Assembly (NCBI GenBank): GCA_002495535.1
Contig: DAFX01000051.1
Location: forward strand, 1-14,440
Direction of reading: 5' to 3'
DNA from: Euryarchaeota archaeon UBA433
Lineage (GTDB): Archaea; Thermoplasmatota; Poseidoniia; Poseidoniales; Poseidoniaceae
DNA length: 14,440 bases
The translations under genes were made by a program, and so were the position numbers. Below the pieces are notes generated by a model. That model worked only from the letters and a program-made list of their open reading frames with translations, made no database searches and was not told the DNA's origin. This document shows positions 1 through 7,398 of the stretch, piece after piece. Position 1 is the stretch's first letter; the number at the start of each line of letters is the position of its first letter.

Positions 1-488
1 TGTAGTGCGATATCGTTGTGTGGGAGACCAGAAGCCGAGAAGATCGGTAACTTTTGTCCACGAACGAGGGTTGTACAGCAGTCAATAGCCGAAATTCCAG
101 TTTGAATGAAATCGTGAGGGCTTTGTCGACTGAATGGATTGATTGCAGCACCGATAATGTCAGCGTTTTCTTCTGCAACAATATCAGGTCCGCCGTCTCT
201 TGGGCGTCCTCGACCATCGAGAATTCGACCGACAAGGTCTGTACTAACTGGGAGTTTGAAAACGTCTCCCATGAATGTAACACCAGCTGTGCGGTCGATC
301 TTTGCAGTTCCTTCGAATACTTGGACAATAACCAAATCGTCTGATGTATCGAGAACTTGTCCATTCTTGATGCTTCCATCAGCAAGTCGTAGGCTGACGA
401 TTTCACCGAATGCAACGGGTTCTGTCTTGTTCAAGAACACGAGCGGCCCTTTTACGTCTGTAATGGTTCGATATTCCTTTCCTGTCAT
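1..488 (-). CDS. atpB: A-type ATP synthase subunit B, N-terminal part (runs off left edge)
   Basis: Regulatory, non-catalytic subunit of the soluble A3B3 head. Translating the minus strand from ATG at 488 gives 162 residues with no stop before the window edge. Family landmarks seen are GPLVF near residue 15, VQVFEGT near 55-61, a GRGRPRDGGP segment near 92-101, FIQTGISAID near 127-136, LVRGQKLPIF at 141-150 and SGLPHN at 153-158 (the altered P-loop typical of B). Residues 137-139 read Cys-Cys-Thr where most relatives have Gly-Met/Leu-Asn or similar. The start is supported by GAGG at 499-502, which overlaps the stop codon of subunit A. The gap to A is 12 bp, so the two are almost surely co-translated. 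About two thirds of the protein, and the expected subunit D gene, lie outside the window. Identity is secure. Confidence 0.96.
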   Translation of the reverse strand, partial: MTGKEYRTITDVKGPLVFLNKTEPVAFGEIVSLRLADGSIKNGQVLDTSDDLVIVQVFEGTAKIDRTAGVTFMGDVFKLPVSTDLVGRILDGRGRPRDGGPDIVAEENADIIGAAINPFSRQSPHDFIQTGISAIDCCTTLVRGQKLPIFSASGLPHNDIAL

Positions 489-500
489 AATTTCACGTCC

Positions 501-2240
501 TCAGTTTTCCTCCACGGTAGCAGCGATTTCATCGACCATGTCTTTCACCATGGATTCGATTGTATCGACGTAGCCCTTTTCGAATCGACCACGCATAAGC
601 GCAGTACGAGCAGGTACGTTGACAACATCGTTGAGTTGTGCACCTGCTGCCATTGCATTCTTCGCAGCATCTTGGAAGCTGAGAATTGCCTTCGACATGG
701 AGTATTGGAGGTTGATGTCACAGAATGCATCAACTTCGTGGAAACCGTTCTGTTGCAAGAAGTATTCACGAATCATACGTGCAACTTCGAGCGTCAATTG
801 TTGGTCGACTGGTAATGCGTCGGAACCGACTAATTGAACGATTTCCTGAAGTTCAGATTCAACTTGTAACAAACCACTGATTTGTGTTCGAACTTCTGGG
901 AAGTCTTGAGCAATGTTGTCTCTGAACCATTGGTTCAAACTTTGTGGGTACAAAGAGTATGAATTCAACCAGTTAATTGCAGGGAAGTGACGTTGTCGTG
1001 CAAGACCTGCGTCCAATCCCCAGAAAACCTTGACAATACGAAGAGTTCCTTGTGAAACCGGTTCTGAAATGTCACCACCAGGTGGGCTTACAGCACCGAT
1101 AACGGTAACTGATCCATCGTCACCATTCTTGGTTTCAACACGGCCAGCACGTTCGTAGAATTCTGCAATACGGGATGAGAGGTAAGCAGGATATCCTTCT
1201 TCACCAGGCATTTCTTCAAGACGAGATGAAATCTCACGCATTGCTTCAGCCCAACGAGAGGTTGAGTCAGCCATGAGTGCTACGTCATATCCCATGTCAC
1301 GGAAGTATTCCGCAATGGTAATTCCTGTGTACACAGATGCTTCACGAGCTGCAACAGGCATGTTGGAAGTGTTCGCAATCATGACCGTACGGTTCATGAG
1401 AGGCTTACCTGTGTTTGGATCAATCAAGTGAGGGAACTCATCCAATACTTCAGTCATCTCGTTTCCACGCTCACCACATCCGATGTAAACAACAATTTGT
1501 GCATCGGAGTACTTTGCAAGAGATTGTTGTGTAACGGTCTTACCAGATCCGAAAGGACCAGGAATACCAGCCGCACCACCCTTTGCAAGTGGGAAGAGGA
1601 AGTCGAGAATACGCATACCTGTAACCAGAGGAGTATCAGGTGCATACTTTTGGCGGTATGGACGAGGTGTTCGTACAGGCCACTTTTGCATCATCTGAAT
1701 TTCTCCACCGTCTTCGAGAACGCATACGGTTTCTGTTACATTGAAGTCGCCAGACTTGATGCTTTTGATAACGCCACTCATGGTTGGAGGAACCATAATC
1801 TTGTGAACGATGGTTTCAGTTTCTTGAACGTGTCCAATAACTTGTCCACCTTCAACTGCAGCACCTTTTTCGACGACTGGTTCGAAAGTCCACTTCTTTT
1901 CGAGGTCAAATGCATCAGCATCAACACCACGGGTGATGAAAACACCCATGACTTCTTCCAGAGTAGGAAGTGGTCGTTGAATACCGTCGTAAATCTGGGT
2001 TAGCAGACCTGGTCCGAGTGATACGGACAAGGTTTCCCCAGTATTGATAACTGGTTCACCTGGTCGCATACCCGATGTATCTTCGTATACTTGGATAACA
2101 GCTTTGTCACCGTGTAATTCGATAACTTCTCCCATCAATCCTTCGTTGCCAACTCGGACAACGTCATACATTCCTGCGCTCATTCCTGTTGCGGTGACAA
2201 CAGGCCCCGATATTCGGTAAATTACTCCTTCATTACTCAT
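501..2240 (-). CDS. atpA: A-type ATP synthase catalytic subunit A
   Basis: Catalytic subunit of the A3B3 head, which makes or hydrolyses ATP; 579 residues, the usual length for archaeal A subunits. It starts with the N-terminal beta barrel (VIYRISGPVV, residues 6-15), followed by the A-specific bulge domain around residues 110-190. The P-loop is GPFGSGKT at 228-235, the A-type form with Ser where eukaryotic V-ATPase has Cys. The CGERGNE motif at 255-261 carries the conserved catalytic-site Glu, and the Walker B/switch region MADSTSRW is at 323-330. The C-terminal part is the helical domain. The start codon is preceded by AAGGAGG at 2249-2255, 8 nt upstream, one of the two strongest ribosome binding sites in the operon. 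F ends 24 bp upstream and B begins 12 bp downstream. There is no intein in the P-loop region, a common insertion site in some archaeal A subunits. Confidence 0.98.
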   Translation of the reverse strand: MSNEGVIYRISGPVVTATGMSAGMYDVVRVGNEGLMGEVIELHGDKAVIQVYEDTSGMRPGEPVINTGETLSVSLGPGLLTQIYDGIQRPLPTLEEVMGVFITRGVDADAFDLEKKWTFEPVVEKGAAVEGGQVIGHVQETETIVHKIMVPPTMSGVIKSIKSGDFNVTETVCVLEDGGEIQMMQKWPVRTPRPYRQKYAPDTPLVTGMRILDFLFPLAKGGAAGIPGPFGSGKTVTQQSLAKYSDAQIVVYIGCGERGNEMTEVLDEFPHLIDPNTGKPLMNRTVMIANTSNMPVAAREASVYTGITIAEYFRDMGYDVALMADSTSRWAEAMREISSRLEEMPGEEGYPAYLSSRIAEFYERAGRVETKNGDDGSVTVIGAVSPPGGDISEPVSQGTLRIVKVFWGLDAGLARQRHFPAINWLNSYSLYPQSLNQWFRDNIAQDFPEVRTQISGLLQVESELQEIVQLVGSDALPVDQQLTLEVARMIREYFLQQNGFHEVDAFCDINLQYSMSKAILSFQDAAKNAMAAGAQLNDVVNVPARTALMRGRFEKGYVDTIESMVKDMVDEIAATVEEN

Positions 2241-2264
2241 TTTTATTTCCTCCTTTTTGGAATA

Positions 2265-2567
2265 TCATTTCCATAGGTCGACTCCAATTGCTCTTCGAAT
2301 GGTTTCTCTGAGCGTGTTGTCTTCTTCCGTACCGATACCAAGAACGGTCGGAGAGACAGAACCAGAAAGTTGCATACGCAGACGATCTGGCAAGGAAGCA
2401 AGAACCGTGGAGTCAACCACGACGATTCCTACATCCTTTGAATTGAGAAGATTACGGAAGACCTTGATACGTTCTTCTTCATCTTCTGGATTGAATAGTG
2501 TTGAGATACCAGCAAGCTGGAATCCAAGTGTGAATTCTGGTGAACCGACTACTGCAATTTCCATCAT
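2265..2567 (-). CDS. atpF: A-type ATP synthase subunit F
   Basis: Small central-stalk regulatory subunit (100 residues, normal size), which binds subunit D and can move between conformations in the head. The opening IAVVGSPEFTLGFQLAGI and the central DVGIVVVDSTVL strand match the Rossmann-like V-ATPase F fold. The sequence begins with tandem ATG codons at 2567 and 2564. A GAGGTG at 2570-2575 overlaps the stop of subunit C and lies only 2 nt from the first ATG but 5 nt from the second, so translation may really begin at 2564 (99 residues). Six bases separate it from C, and A follows after 24 bp. It is annotated from neighbours and pattern and is a confident call. Confidence 0.94.
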   Translation of the reverse strand: MMEIAVVGSPEFTLGFQLAGISTLFNPEDEEERIKVFRNLLNSKDVGIVVVDSTVLASLPDRLRMQLSGSVSPTVLGIGTEEDNTLRETIRRAIGVDLWK

Positions 2568-2573
2568 ATCACC

Positions 2574-3614
2574 TCATAGTACGTGCGCCTCGAGTAACTC
2601 GGGCGGTAGACCTGCTAGACGTCCACGGACAATCATTCGAAGATCCGTAACTTCCTTGACTTTCATTGCAACATAGTGAACAATCGGCAACGCAGATACT
2701 GGATGGAGGTAGCTCATCCTCTGCATTTGTTGATATTCTCGTGCGTGAAGCCATGTAACAACAGCGTCCAAAGATCGTTCTTTTTCAGCGGTCTCTAATG
2801 CGGTTTCAAATCCAGCAATATCAAAGCGTGAATTGCTTCGAAGAAGGTCCATCATTGCATCTTTGCCACCATTGGCGACAGAGGATAATGCACGCTTTGG
2901 CAATAATCTGCCTCCAGATAAGAGTTCATCAAGAAGATCGTTTCCTTCAATTCCGAAAGCAGATGCTTCCAGGACGTTGAGGATGTTTCGATGGTCAATT
3001 TCTGTGGACAAGACATTTCGCAAGTATCTTGCATCATTGCTGTTGTGTGAAAGCGAAGTCATTGCGTATGAGAAGTAATGTCGGTCAAGAGCATCTTCGT
3101 ATTGTGCAAGACTTGCATTCTCTGGCAAACTTGTAAGAGCTGAACCGAATGACTTTCTGCGCATTTGCAAAGCAGCAGATGGTAAGTCATCTGCACTCTC
3201 AAGGATTTTGATCCATGGAGTATTGATTTCATTCAAGTCAGGTAGGATATCCTTCCCGAGTTTTTCAGAGTCAATGTCGTTCGCAACTGCTCTCAATACT
3301 GCTTTGGCATTTTGGTATTCATATCGACCCGTGTAAATCTCAACGATTTTTCGCACTCTTCCGTTACAATACGAGAGAATCTTTGACAATTCATTCTCGA
3401 GATTGTGCGCAAGTGCAGCCTCAACCAAATCGCCACCAGTGTACTTGGAAGCATAGAGGTTGATTTCGTTTTGATACCCACTTTCTGCAACAGCATTTGT
3501 GAGTTGGTCGGGTGATTGATTGATCAATTGACGAAGTCGGGCTTTGTCCATTAATGCTTGACGACGAGCCTTAGCCCGTGCAGCAACATATGGTGTATTC
3601 CCCGACAACATCAT
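2574..3614 (-). CDS. atpC: A-type ATP synthase subunit C (V-ATPase AC39/d family)
   Basis: Funnel-shaped all-helical subunit that seats the central stalk (D/F) on the proteolipid K ring; 346 residues, typical for the family. No catalytic motif is expected. Supporting signs are the helical composition, the family-like spread of YxxxRAKARRQ near the start, repeats of EDALDRHYFSYA type in the middle, the characteristic DLLDELLSGGRLLPKRAL region near 220-240, and its position between E and F as in the canonical order. Tandem ATGs occur at 3614 and 3611, with GAGGG at 3619-3623 overlapping the end of subunit E; spacing favours the second ATG slightly. E ends 7 bp upstream and F starts 6 bp downstream. 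Confidence 0.94.
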   Translation of the reverse strand: MMLSGNTPYVAARAKARRQALMDKARLRQLINQSPDQLTNAVAESGYQNEINLYASKYTGGDLVEAALAHNLENELSKILSYCNGRVRKIVEIYTGRYEYQNAKAVLRAVANDIDSEKLGKDILPDLNEINTPWIKILESADDLPSAALQMRRKSFGSALTSLPENASLAQYEDALDRHYFSYAMTSLSHNSNDARYLRNVLSTEIDHRNILNVLEASAFGIEGNDLLDELLSGGRLLPKRALSSVANGGKDAMMDLLRSNSRFDIAGFETALETAEKERSLDAVVTWLHAREYQQMQRMSYLHPVSALPIVHYVAMKVKEVTDLRMIVRGRLAGLPPELLEAHVL

Positions 3615-3621
3615 TCATCCC

Positions 3622-4185
3622 TCATCCAAATAGTGTTTCGTTAATTGCAGCGCGTTCATCGTTCCACGTTCTGTCAAGAAGTGTATCAAAACGGAAGTCG
3701 AATGAAACGGAACCATCTGCAGCTTCCATCATGAAGCCACCAAGTCCGTTAATTTCGTCTCCGATTGTACGAGAACCTGCTTCTTTCTTCAATGCAGTCG
3801 CATCGACAGTAACTGGCCTTAGAACGAAATCCTTTCCAGAAATATCTCCTGCATGCTTCAACAAAGATTTCAGTAGAGTTGCTCTTCCCTTCATTCCGGG
3901 ATCGGCAAGTTGTGCTTTTGCAGCATCATACGTAGCATCCAAGACGCCACGACGTGCAATAAGCAATTCTTTCTGGTTTCCTTGTCGCGCACTGGCGACC
4001 ATTTCTTGCGAGATTTGTTCAGCTTCACGCCCAGCACGGGCACTTGCTTCGCCCGAGATGGACGATGCCTTTGTTTCTGCTTCACCGACAATTGCATCTG
4101 CTTCTGCTTTCGCTTCTTTGAGCATAGCTTTGGCTTGCGCCTCAGCAGATGCAGCGATATCTTTAGCAAGTGTTTCAAGTGTCAT
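3622..4185 (-). CDS. atpE: A-type ATP synthase peripheral stalk subunit E
   Basis: Peripheral-stalk subunit that pairs with H to hold the head still relative to subunit I; 187 residues. The first 80 or so residues are an Ala/Glu/Lys-rich coiled coil (heptad-like AEAQAKAMLKEAKAEADAIV). The C-terminal globular part carries the family pattern of a GLGGFMMEAADG strand near 148-159 and ends in LFG, as E subunits commonly do. GGAG at 4194-4197, 8 nt before the ATG, supports the start. It follows K by 52 bp, the largest internal gap in the operon, and precedes C by 7 bp. Confidence 0.95.
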   Translation of the reverse strand: MTLETLAKDIAASAEAQAKAMLKEAKAEADAIVGEAETKASSISGEASARAGREAEQISQEMVASARQGNQKELLIARRGVLDATYDAAKAQLADPGMKGRATLLKSLLKHAGDISGKDFVLRPVTVDATALKKEAGSRTIGDEINGLGGFMMEAADGSVSFDFRFDTLLDRTWNDERAAINETLFG

Positions 4186-4237
4186 ATCATCATCTCCAGC
4201 GAATCAACAGACGAGTGTCTGTTGTAACGCCACAACT

Positions 4238-4549
4238 TCATAGGAAGAGTGGCAATGCACCGAGAATTACAATCGACTCAGGAAGAGCCGTGAAAATGAG
4301 TGCAGGACCGAATTTGCTTGAGTCTTCAGCGAGCATACCGACAGCTGCGCTGCCGATGCTTCCCTGGGAGAACCCAGCGCCGAGACCAGCAAGACCGAGA
4401 GCAATTCCTGCTCCCATGTCCTTGCCCCAGCTTTCGGTTGTTTCTGTTGTGTCAGCGTCTGCTTGAGCAGATACGCCCTGAGCAATCAGGACGAGTGCAC
4501 CGAGCACGATCATCATTCGTAGGCTTTTCTTTAGGGTATTCTTGTTCAT
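4238..4549 (-). CDS. atpK: A-type ATP synthase proteolipid subunit K (c-ring)
   Basis: Membrane-ring subunit that carries protons (or sodium ions) through the motor; 103 residues from ATG at 4549. A longer in-frame reading from 4735 is rejected because it would overlap most of the end of subunit I and because a perfect AAGGAGGT (4557-4564) lies 7 nt before 4549. The first 30 residues look like a signal peptide (Lys-rich start, hydrophobic core, A-Q-G-V-S-A-Q-A), followed by an acidic/Thr linker. A single two-helix hairpin comes next: a Gly/Ala-rich helix from GIALGLAGLGAGF, the AED loop, and the second helix containing ALPESIVILG. The Glu in LPES is the ion-binding carboxylate. No extra Gln of the kind seen in some sodium-binding rings is visible in that motif, which leans towards protons, but sequence alone does not settle it. 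Thermus V/A-type L subunits have a comparable leader. Confidence 0.95.
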   Translation of the reverse strand: MNKNTLKKSLRMMIVLGALVLIAQGVSAQADADTTETTESWGKDMGAGIALGLAGLGAGFSQGSIGSAAVGMLAEDSSKFGPALIFTALPESIVILGALPLFL

Positions 4550-4577
4550 ATTTTCTACCTCCTTAACGTCCAGTGGA

Positions 4578-6980
4578 CTATGAATTCCCCTCAACATGTA
4601 GGGGTTGGCCACCAAGCGGGGAATATGCCCTGCCTGAGCCATCGTAAAACTTGCCCATCCATTCCACAAAGTGGAGACGGGCAGCGTGAATTGTTGGCGA
4701 AAGGATGCCGAGGGCAAGAGCGAAGACCTGGACAAAGAGGAAGATGACGGCGCACAAAAGGGCGGTCAGGTAACCGCTCGCCCCTCCGGCTTCAACGCCT
4801 TTGAGGATGTTCTCCCAACCAAGAATGATAGAGACTTCTGCGATTTTAACGCCAGCAACGCCAACAGCCATGATGCGGAGGTAGGAGAGGGTGTTTGCAA
4901 GCAATCCAAACGTTTCGATTGGACCCATGATGATGCCCCCGGCCCAACCGAACCCTTCGTAGATGGCAAGACCGACGATGAGGCAGCCGATGCCACCGAG
5001 GAGAAGAAGGTTCCAAAGGGGTTGGACTTCAAACAAGTCATTGTACCCCATGACGAAGTTTCTACAGACCATAAATCCACCAACGAGGATCATAAGCCAA
5101 GATCCCTTTTCGAAGAAAGCAGCGGCGATTCCGTGTGCCTTGTTGACATTGAGGAAGCCAATGATCAGTCCAATGAGGATGTGGAACACACCGAGGTAGA
5201 CGGCAAGAGAAACATATTGTTCAAGTCCGTGGCCAGCGCTTGCACGGTGGAACGGCATCATCACGAATGGATGGCTTCCATCACCGAGGCCGAGGAACAC
5301 AGCAAGTGCTTCTGGCATGACGAACACATCGTGAGCCCAGCCGTAGAAGCTGGTCAGAATGGCAATATCTGGCCCCCATCGGTACCCGTCTTTGAGGACA
5401 CCGTCAACATACATGCTGCCGTCCCACACAAATCCGAATCCTTCTGCAAAAATGATGCCCCATATGATGCACCACACACCCATCCAGCGGAGGACGGTCA
5501 TGCCTTTTTGGGCAAGTGGGTCAACGGCAAAGGGTTTAGAGCCAAGCCATAGGGAGAGAGCGACGAGGATTGCCCCGTAGCCAAAGTCGCCCAGGATCAT
5601 GCCGTAGATGAACGGGAAGGTCATCATGATGAGCATCGATGGCTCGAAGGTACCATACTTAGGTCGGCCGACAAGATCGACCAAGAGTTCGAATGGCTGT
5701 GTGGTTTTGCCATTCTCAAATTCGATAGGTGGAGCAGGTTCGTCATGGTGCTCGTCGTCTGCAGGCATAGCCCGAATCATGGTGAGGGAAATATCCAATT
5801 CTGGCAAATTGATTTGCCCGTCGCCGTCCAAATCCATTGCCTTGACAAGTGGTCCGATGTCCCAAGGTGGAAGGTTTGCCACATTTGCTGCTTTGAGCGC
5901 TTGTTGGAATTCGTAACTGTCGACTTTTCCTGAATCGTCCAAATCGATGGACTTGAAGAATTGGAACACGGATTGTTTGGTCTTGAGAAGGTAATCAGAG
6001 AGCATGACCAGTTCTTTAGCCACTTCTGGAGCATCGTGGTGTTCGTCATGGCCGTGTGCGTGGTGCGGGTCGACGTAGGCTTCAACCGCAACGTGAGAGG
6101 CAACCTTGTCCAGTTTGGAGGTGACCATTTCGGTTTGAGAGGTGGGCACCCACGCATCGAGGGCAAAGGCCTGATCGCTGACGGCAACCAAGGTAGGTGA
6201 AGTGTAGATAGCGTCTTCCCGTGTGAGGTACTCTTCTAGAGCGACGAGTGAACGTCCGTTTCGGCCAACCCAGGCATCAAGCGCCTCTTGGGTGCTTGCG
6301 ATGGTGTTCTCCATAGCGGTGATCTCAGAGAGAACGCTGCTTGCCTTCTTTGCTGGCGATCCTTCCCCTGCTGGAATTTGAACCGCCTTTGCGCCAAGTT
6401 CAGCCAGACAAATTTGGACTTCAGCCGCATGTTGAGTTTGACAGGCGACTGCCACAATCCCGGGGGCGCTGTGCAGAAGAATCTCGGAGCTCAACGCAGA
6501 GAAGATTGATTTTGCTTTGCTTGCACGTGAAGTCTCACCGACGTAGACCTCTAGGCCATCGAATCCGCCCATCAATTCAAGCGGGATATCGAGAGGAGCG
6601 AGTCGATCGAGAACTTGGTGTTGTTCCTTGAGTGTGGCAATTGAGGACTCGCTGTCACGGATGGTGTCGAGGTAGGCGAGCGCATCGTCAATCTTGGAGC
6701 CGAAGGAATCAACGAGTTTTTTTGCTTCATTGATTGAAACTGGCCCATCGGTGTTGATGGCTTGAACAGAAGAAGAGACCGCTCGTACTTTGGTCAGCAT
6801 TGCGCTGGTTTGGTTGGCCCCTTCGGTGGAAAGTGCTCGCCCGACGCCAATTCCATCTTGGAAATGCCCGTACTCTTCAATGTGAACGCAAGAGAGCGAA
6901 GCGCACATTCGGAGCACCTCTTCCATCTTATCGACGGGAGCCGCCACGGTGAGGCGGGACATCTCAGCGGTTGCGAACAT
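4578..6980 (-). CDS. atpI: A-type ATP synthase stator subunit I with inserted EF-hand pair
   Basis: The a-like subunit: its N-terminal cytoplasmic arm docks the E/H peripheral stalks and its C-terminal membrane domain forms the ion half-channels. Length is 800 residues from ATG 6980; family members are usually nearer 650-700. Residues 1-304 form the cytoplasmic arm. Residues ~305-416 are an extra segment with two EF-hand loops (346-357 and 383-394). The conserved membrane entry follows: PPIEFENG, QPFELL, RPKYG, then GMILGDFGYG. Further on, LSYLR near 698-702 supplies the essential channel arginine, and a conserved RLHFVEWMGKFYDG segment closes the protein. Start choice is uncertain: TTG 6989, ATG 6980 and ATG 6962 are all possible and no clear ribosome binding site decides between them. 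H ends 10 bp upstream; K begins 28 bp downstream. The subunit assignment is secure; calcium binding is inferred. Confidence 0.96.
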   Translation of the reverse strand: MFATAEMSRLTVAAPVDKMEEVLRMCASLSCVHIEEYGHFQDGIGVGRALSTEGANQTSAMLTKVRAVSSSVQAINTDGPVSINEAKKLVDSFGSKIDDALAYLDTIRDSESSIATLKEQHQVLDRLAPLDIPLELMGGFDGLEVYVGETSRASKAKSIFSALSSEILLHSAPGIVAVACQTQHAAEVQICLAELGAKAVQIPAGEGSPAKKASSVLSEITAMENTIASTQEALDAWVGRNGRSLVALEEYLTREDAIYTSPTLVAVSDQAFALDAWVPTSQTEMVTSKLDKVASHVAVEAYVDPHHAHGHDEHHDAPEVAKELVMLSDYLLKTKQSVFQFFKSIDLDDSGKVDSYEFQQALKAANVANLPPWDIGPLVKAMDLDGDGQINLPELDISLTMIRAMPADDEHHDEPAPPIEFENGKTTQPFELLVDLVGRPKYGTFEPSMLIMMTFPFIYGMILGDFGYGAILVALSLWLGSKPFAVDPLAQKGMTVLRWMGVWCIIWGIIFAEGFGFVWDGSMYVDGVLKDGYRWGPDIAILTSFYGWAHDVFVMPEALAVFLGLGDGSHPFVMMPFHRASAGHGLEQYVSLAVYLGVFHILIGLIIGFLNVNKAHGIAAAFFEKGSWLMILVGGFMVCRNFVMGYNDLFEVQPLWNLLLLGGIGCLIVGLAIYEGFGWAGGIIMGPIETFGLLANTLSYLRIMAVGVAGVKIAEVSIILGWENILKGVEAGGASGYLTALLCAVIFLFVQVFALALGILSPTIHAARLHFVEWMGKFYDGSGRAYSPLGGQPLHVEGNS
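5733..6068 (-). other. EF-hand pair insertion within ATP synthase subunit I
   Basis: This is a sub-gene domain, residues ~305-416 of subunit I. Loop 1 (5910-5945) reads DLDDSGKVDSYE, with Asp at loop positions 1, 3 and 9, Ser at 5, Gly at 6, Val at 8 and Glu at 12. Loop 2 (5799-5834) reads DLDGDGQINLPE, with Asp at 1, 3 and 5, Gly at 6, Ile at 8, Asn at 9 and Glu at 12. Both satisfy the canonical calcium-binding consensus. The loop starts are 37 residues apart, close to the 36 seen in calmodulin, and both are flanked by amphipathic helices. A His/Asp/Glu-rich stretch sits before the pair (HHAHGHDEHHD) and a shorter one after it (DDEHHDE). The insertion falls exactly at the hinge between cytoplasmic arm and first membrane helix. 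The EF-hand identity is near certain by pattern; function is not known. Confidence 0.92.
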
Positions 6981-6990
6981 TGGAACCAAC

Positions 6991-7302
6991 TCATTGAGAA
7001 TTTACTGTAGTAAGAAGGTGAGCGACGGCTTTGTCCTTCCGATCAGCTGCGGAAGAGGAAATTGCGTCGACGATTTTTTGTCCGTCTTTTGCCACGCCTT
7101 CTGCTTCCTTGTTTGCTTTACTACGGGCTGCATCGAGTGTCGCCTGCGTATCTGCAACCGAGCCATCAGTGGCATCGGCGATGAGTTGAACGGATTGGCG
7201 ACGAGCGTCGGCTGCAATCTTACTGACTTCTGCTTGGGCATCTGCAAGTTGCTTTTCAGCATCTTGTTCTGCTTGCTTGATTTTGCGAAGGACATCGGCC
7301 AT
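6991..7302 (-). CDS. atpH: A-type ATP synthase peripheral stalk subunit H
   Basis: Short coiled-coil partner of E in the peripheral stalk, which also contacts the arm of subunit I; 103 residues from ATG 7302. Almost the whole protein is an Ala/Glu/Lys/Asp/Gln-rich helix beginning MADVLRKIKQAEQDAEKQL, which matches AhaH-type proteins. A slightly longer reading from 7323 adds only MLVFILG, which is unlike the family. No ribosome binding site is visible before 7302, in contrast to the rest of the operon, suggesting a very short leader or leaderless first gene. It is the first gene of the operon in the canonical archaeal order, and subunit I follows after 10 bp. Confidence 0.9.
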   Translation of the reverse strand: MADVLRKIKQAEQDAEKQLADAQAEVSKIAADARRQSVQLIADATDGSVADTQATLDAARSKANKEAEGVAKDGQKIVDAISSSAADRKDKAVAHLLTTVNSQ

Positions 7303-7398
7303 ACCCAAGATAAACACCAGCAAATCGGCTGAACGGCAGGGGGTTTATGAGGCTAATGGGGGGCCTCTATGGGCGAGAAAGACCACTGCTTGAGCAGT
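7303..7398 (-). promoter_or_regulatory. Gap before ATP synthase operon with possible promoter
   Basis: This is the 96-bp gap between the methyltransferase stop and the first ATP synthase gene. On the minus strand an A/T-rich TCATAAA at 7344-7350 lies 41 nt before the H start codon. Used as a TATA box it would place the transcript start about 15 nt before the ATG, in keeping with the absence of a ribosome binding site. The match to an archaeal TATA box is only partial, so the operon may instead be read through from the genes upstream. Confidence 0.25.
7385..7398 (-). terminator. Small hairpin just after methyltransferase stop
   Basis: ACTGC and GCAGT form a 5-bp stem with a 4-nt loop starting directly at the base after the TGA of the methyltransferase. 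It is followed on the minus strand by GGTCTTTCTC. It could be a weak terminator or an mRNA-end hairpin. The stem is short and the T-tract is broken, so this is tentative. Confidence 0.25.

Noticed and set aside
1428..2003. A 191-residue open frame on the plus strand
   Set aside because: Antisense to the catalytic subunit A, which is fully conserved; low-complexity Asn/Cys/Ser-rich translation without motifs.
3578..4243. A 221-residue Ala/Ser-rich open frame on the plus strand
   Set aside because: Antisense to subunit E; composition is a mirror of the coiled-coil codons.
4550..4735. Upstream extension of subunit K to 165 residues
   Set aside because: It would overlap the end of subunit I, and a perfect AAGGAGGT marks the start at 4549.
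4671..5552. A 293-residue open frame on the plus strand
   Set aside because: It lies wholly antisense to the membrane domain of subunit I; its Asp/Glu/His-rich composition mirrors hydrophobic codons of the real gene. No ribosome site or family pattern.
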